DNA of 10,344 nt from Nitrospinaceae bacterium UBA3496 (lineage in GTDB: Bacteria; UBA8248): the NCBI GenBank assembly GCA_002377645.1, contig DFQF01000091.1, forward strand, positions 63,844 through 74,187, in the 5' to 3' direction. A program made the translations under genes and the position numbers. The notes beneath the pieces were generated by a model, which searched no databases, was not told the origin of the DNA, and saw only the letters and a list, made by a program, of their open reading frames with translations. Shown in pieces: positions 6,842-10,344 of the stretch. How positions within the stretch are numbered: position 1 is the stretch's first letter; each line of letters starts with the position of its first letter.

Positions 6842-9800
6842 TTAAGGATTGTAGTCAAGATTCGAACTAAGCCATTTTTCAACTTCTCTCTTCTCCATAT
6901 TTTTTCTTTTGGCGTAATCTTCTACTTGATCCCTGCCAATTTTCCCTATACCAAAATATTGAGAGTGAGGACTCGCAAAATAAAAACCTGCAACCGACGC
7001 AGCTGGATAAATCGCGCAATTCTCAGTTAATTTCATTTTAGTATTTTGCTCTACATCTAATAATTTAAATAAAATTCTTTTTTCAGAATGATCTGGACAT
7101 GCAGGATATCCAGGAGCGGGTCTCACCCCAATATAAGATTCTTTAATCAAAGATTCATTATTGAAATTCTCTTCGGGTGAAAATCCCCAAAATTCTTTTC
7201 TCACTCTCTCGTGTAATCGCTCCGCAAAAGCTTCTGCCAACCTATCGGCAATTGCTTTTATCAAAATCGAATTATAATCGTCATGATTTGATTCATATTT
7301 TTCAACTAGAGCATCTATGCCATGTCCAGCTGTCACAGCAAATGCTCCAATATAATCATCCACTTTTTCTTCTTTCATAGCTATAAAATCTGCCAAACAG
7401 AAATTGTGAGTGTTATTTTTTTTATCTAATTGCTGTCTCAAAAAATGTACGACTTCTAATGTGTCCAATTTATTTTTATCAGAATAAATTTCGACATCAT
7501 CTCCAACAGAATTAGCTGGAAATATGCCAAAAACTCCTGACATTTGTAGTTCTTTATTCTCTATTATATTTTGAAGAATTCTCTGCGCATCTTCATAAAG
7601 TTTTTTTGCTTGCTCTCCCATAGATGGATCTGTAAGTATTTTAGGGTAGGTCCCACGCATTTCCCAAGTTGAGAAAAAAGGCGTCCAATCAATTCTTTCT
7701 ACTACATCCTGAATAGGATAATTTTCAAAAGTTTTTATCCCAATAAAATTCGGTTTATGTATTACTTTATCAGAAATTTGATAAACAGGTTTATTTGCAC
7801 GAGCACTATCTAAAGATAAAATATTTGTGGAAGACTCTTTTTTCTCTCTCCTAACCCGAATTTCTTGATATTCATTCCTAATTTCCTTAAAGAAACCTCC
7901 CTTCAGATCTTCATTCGTCACATTATTCATAACATTCACACTTCTTGAAGCATCTTTTACATAGACAGTAGGCCCAGCATACTCTGGGGAGATCTTAATC
8001 GCAGTGTGTACCTTTGAAGTTGTAGCTCCGCCAATCAACAAAGGAACCTGTAAACCAATTCTTTCCATTTCTTTTGCTACGAACACCATTTCATCTAAAG
8101 AAGGGGTGATTAATCCGCTTAATCCTATTACCTGCACCCCATGTTTCTTCGCTTGATTTATTATTTCTGCTGACGAAACCATTACACCTAAATCTATGAC
8201 TTCAAAATTATTGCATTGTAAAACAACTCCAACAATGTTTTTCCCTATATCATGCACATCACCTTTAACGGTGGCCATGAGAATTTTCCCTTTTTCTCCT
8301 AGACCAGACCCGTCCTTTTGGGCTTCGATGAATGGAGTTAGGTGAGCCACGGCCGTCTTCATTACTCTTGCACTTTTTACAACTTGGGGTAGAAACATTT
8401 TTCCAGACCCAAATAAATCTCCCACAACATTCATTCCATCCATTAAAGGCCCTTCAATCACTTTAATCGGTTCTTTTAATTCTAATCGCGCTTCCTCTGC
8501 ATCCTCTACAATAAATTCAGATACGCCATTAACTAACGCATAAGAGATACGCTCTTCGACAGAATTTTCTCTCCAAGAAAGATCGTCCCCTTTTGCTTTT
8601 TTCATTCCTTTGACTTCAGAAGCAATTTCAAGAAGTTTTTCTGTAGCACCATCTTTTCTGTTTAAAAGAACATCTTCAACTTTTTCCAAAACGTCTTTAG
8701 GAATATCATCATAAACTGCAAGTTGACCCGCATTCACAATTCCCATATCCATTCCATTTTCTATAGCATGATACAAAAATGCAGAATGCATAAATTCGCG
8801 AATCCCATTGTTTCCTCTAAAAGAAAAAGAAACATTACTTACACCACCACTAACCAAAGCGCCTGGGAGTTGTTTCTTAATTAGTCTCACTGATTCAAAG
8901 AACGCGTTTGCATAATCATTATGCTCATCAATACCAGTTGCTACCGCGAAAATATTAGGATCAAAAATAATGTCTGTCGGTTCAAAACCTACTTTTTTAG
9001 TTAAAATCTCATATGCCCTCGTACAAACTTCCAATTTTTTTTCCGCTGTTTCGGCTTGTCCAGTTTCATCAAATGCCATAACCAAAACAGAAGCCCCGTA
9101 TTGTTTTACAAGTCTGGCTTGCTCGATAAAAGCCTCTTCTCCTTCTTTGAGACTTATCGAATTTACAATTGGTTTCCCTTGAACACACTTCAGTCCAGAT
9201 TCAATGACTTCCCATTTTGATGAATCTATCATGAAAGGAACTCTGCAAATTTCAGGTTCAGATGCTAACAGTTTCAAAAACGTACTCATCGCCTCGACAG
9301 AATCCAACATTCCTTCGTCCATATTAATATCAATTATTTGAGCACCATTTTGGACCTGCTGTAATGCAATCTGAACTGCTTTCTCATATTCTCCTTGTAA
9401 AATAAGTTTTGAAAATCTTGCAGAGCCGGCAACATTCGTTCTTTCACCAATATTTACAAAACCTGTTTCTTCTCCAATATTAAGTGGCTCTAAACCACTT
9501 AATCGACAACGTTTTTGTACTTCTGGAATTTTACGGGGCGCAATCGAAGATAATGTAGCAGCAATAGCTTGTATATGTTCAGGAGTAGTACCACAACATC
9601 CACCAACAATATTTACAAATCCTGAAGTTGCAAATTCACAAAGATGAGAAGCCATAAATTCGGGAGAGTCATCATACTCACCAAGTTCATTCGGCAATCC
9701 TGCATTAGGCCATGTACTAACTCTTGTACCTGCAACTCTAGATAATTCTTCCACATATTCCCGTAATTGTGTTACTCCTAAAGCACAATTCAACCCAACT

Positions 9801-10344
9801 GAAAAAGGTTTATAGGATGCTATAGAATTCCAGAAAGATTCTGTAGTCTGTCCTGAAAGTGTTCTCCCACTAGCATCTGTAATGGTCCCTGAAACCATTA
9901 CAGGAAGCTGTATTGAATTTTTCTGAAAGTAACTTTCAACCGCAAAAAGTGCTGCTTTACAATTAAGGGTATCAAAAACGGTCTCAACCAGTATCAAATC
10001 TGCTCCCCCGTTTATAAGTCCACTTAAAGACGTAGTATAAGCCTCCACAAGTTCATCAAAACTTATATTTCTAAATCCAGGGTCATTTACATCCGGAGAA
10101 ATAGAAGCAGTTCGGTTTGTTGGTCCAAGTACTCCTGCCACATAACGAAAGTCTCCTGAATCGGGTTTCTCTTTTTCATCTGCAACTTCTCTTGCAATTT
10201 TGGCTGCAGTAAAATTTAGTTCATAGGCTAGTTCTTCCATCCTATAATCTGCCATTGAGATAGATGTTGAATTGAAGGAATTTGTTTCAATGATATCTGC
10301 GCCAGCGTCCAGAAAGGATCTATGAATAGATTGAATCAGTTTTG
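6842..10344 (-). CDS. metH: Cobalamin-dependent methionine synthase MetH, lacking only the N-terminal end (window edge)
   Basis: MetH transfers the methyl group of 5-methyltetrahydrofolate to homocysteine via cobalamin, making methionine in the cytosol. The frame stays open to the window end: 29 codons before ATG 10255 read as MetH ([14 protein letters not shown]), so that ATG is internal and about 60 residues are missing. Numbering from ATG 10255: homocysteine domain with zinc ligands Cys157, Cys220 and Cys221 (GGCCGTTP); folate domain about 260-530, including [23 protein letters not shown] and [10 protein letters not shown]; cobalamin cap about 560-650; B12-binding domain with DVHDIG at 666-671, where His668 is the lower cobalt ligand, and [13 protein letters not shown]; reactivation domain with the S-adenosylmethionine-binding [10 protein letters not shown] at 1045-1054. 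All key residues are present and resemblance to E. coli MetH is high throughout. It probably heads a unit with the next gene, 19 nt downstream. Any B12 riboswitch would be outside the window. Confidence 0.98.
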   Translation of the reverse strand, partial: KLIQSIHRSFLDAGADIIETNSFNSTSISMADYRMEELAYELNFTAAKIAREVADEKEKPDSGDFRYVAGVLGPTNRTASISPDVNDPGFRNISFDELVEAYTTSLSGLINGGADLILVETVFDTLNCKAALFAVESYFQKNSIQLPVMVSGTITDASGRTLSGQTTESFWNSIASYKPFSVGLNCALGVTQLREYVEELSRVAGTRVSTWPNAGLPNELGEYDDSPEFMASHLCEFATSGFVNIVGGCCGTTPEHIQAIAATLSSIAPRKIPEVQKRCRLSGLEPLNIGEETGFVNIGERTNVAGSARFSKLILQGEYEKAVQIALQQVQNGAQIIDINMDEGMLDSVEAMSTFLKLLASEPEICRVPFMIDSSKWEVIESGLKCVQGKPIVNSISLKEGEEAFIEQARLVKQYGASVLVMAFDETGQAETAEKKLEVCTRAYEILTKKVGFEPTDIIFDPNIFAVATGIDEHNDYANAFFESVRLIKKQLPGALVSGGVSNVSFSFRGNNGIREFMHSAFLYHAIENGMDMGIVNAGQLAVYDDIPKDVLEKVEDVLLNRKDGATEKLLEIASEVKGMKKAKGDDLSWRENSVEERISYALVNGVSEFIVEDAEEARLELKEPIKVIEGPLMDGMNVVGDLFGSGKMFLPQVVKSARVMKTAVAHLTPFIEAQKDGSGLGEKGKILMATVKGDVHDIGKNIVGVVLQCNNFEVIDLGVMVSSAEIINQAKKHGVQVIGLSGLITPSLDEMVFVAKEMERIGLQVPLLIGGATTSKVHTAIKISPEYAGPTVYVKDASRSVNVMNNVTNEDLKGGFFKEIRNEYQEIRVRREKKESSTNILSLDSARANKPVYQISDKVIHKPNFIGIKTFENYPIQDVVERIDWTPFFSTWEMRGTYPKILTDPSMGEQAKKLYEDAQRILQNIIENKELQMSGVFGIFPANSVGDDVEIYSDKNKLDTLEVVHFLRQQLDKKNNTHNFCLADFIAMKEEKVDDYIGAFAVTAGHGIDALVEKYESNHDDYNSILIKAIADRLAEAFAERLHERVRKEFWGFSPEENFNNESLIKESYIGVRPAPGYPACPDHSEKRILFKLLDVEQNTKMKLTENCAIYPAASVAGFYFASPHSQYFGIGKIGRDQVEDYAKRKNMEKREVEKWLSSNLDYNP

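Noticed and set aside
10253..10255. ATG as true start of metH
   Set aside because: The 29 upstream in-frame codons continue the MetH sequence without a stop up to the window edge, so the gene is merely cut by the window.

Overview
This 10.3 kb window is AT-rich chromosomal DNA from a Gram-negative-type bacterium. Every gene I can support lies on the minus strand, so transcription runs from high to low coordinates. The Gram-negative reading rests on a tripartite tricarboxylate transporter (TTT) with a periplasmic binding protein, the tig-clpP-clpX order and an E. coli-like, full-domain MetH. An AT-rich marine proteobacterium or a SAR324-like lineage would fit, but that is a guess from memory of such genomes and was not tested. 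All seven visible stop codons are TAA, as AT-rich codon use would predict.

In transcription order: (1) 10344-6842 is cobalamin-dependent methionine synthase metH, complete at its C-terminus and missing about 60 N-terminal residues beyond the window edge. (2) Only 19 nt further on is a 239-residue cytosolic protein that I cannot name; it carries two copies of an EthD-like helix/strand motif. (3) After a 148-nt AT-rich gap with an 11-bp inverted repeat comes a TTT transporter operon, tctB (small membrane subunit), tctA (large membrane subunit) and tctC (periplasmic Bug-family binding protein), ending in a GC-rich hairpin terminator. (4) A 280-nt spacer with two hairpins separates it from tRNA-Leu(UAG), followed by tig (trigger factor), clpP (protease) and the first 154 codons of clpX (unfoldase).

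Functionally there are three blocks. metH regenerates methionine from homocysteine and methyl-tetrahydrofolate. The TTT block imports an unidentified carboxylate, with TctC capturing ligand in the periplasm and TctA/TctB moving it by ion coupling. The tig-clpP-clpX block is a protein-quality cluster: trigger factor folds nascent chains, and ClpX unfolds substrates into the ClpP chamber. Junctions within blocks are tight (4 nt tig-clpP, 5 nt tctB-tctA), and in both the downstream Shine-Dalgarno sits inside the last codons of the upstream gene.

I see no mobile element, CRISPR array, phage gene or toxin-antitoxin module, and nothing that demonstrates a new system. The least explained items are the duplicated-domain protein between metH and the transporter, an unusual cysteine pair in TctC, and a G1-U72 wobble closing the tRNA-Leu acceptor stem. 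Several starts were moved from the longest reading frame to better supported codons; the reasons are in the entries.
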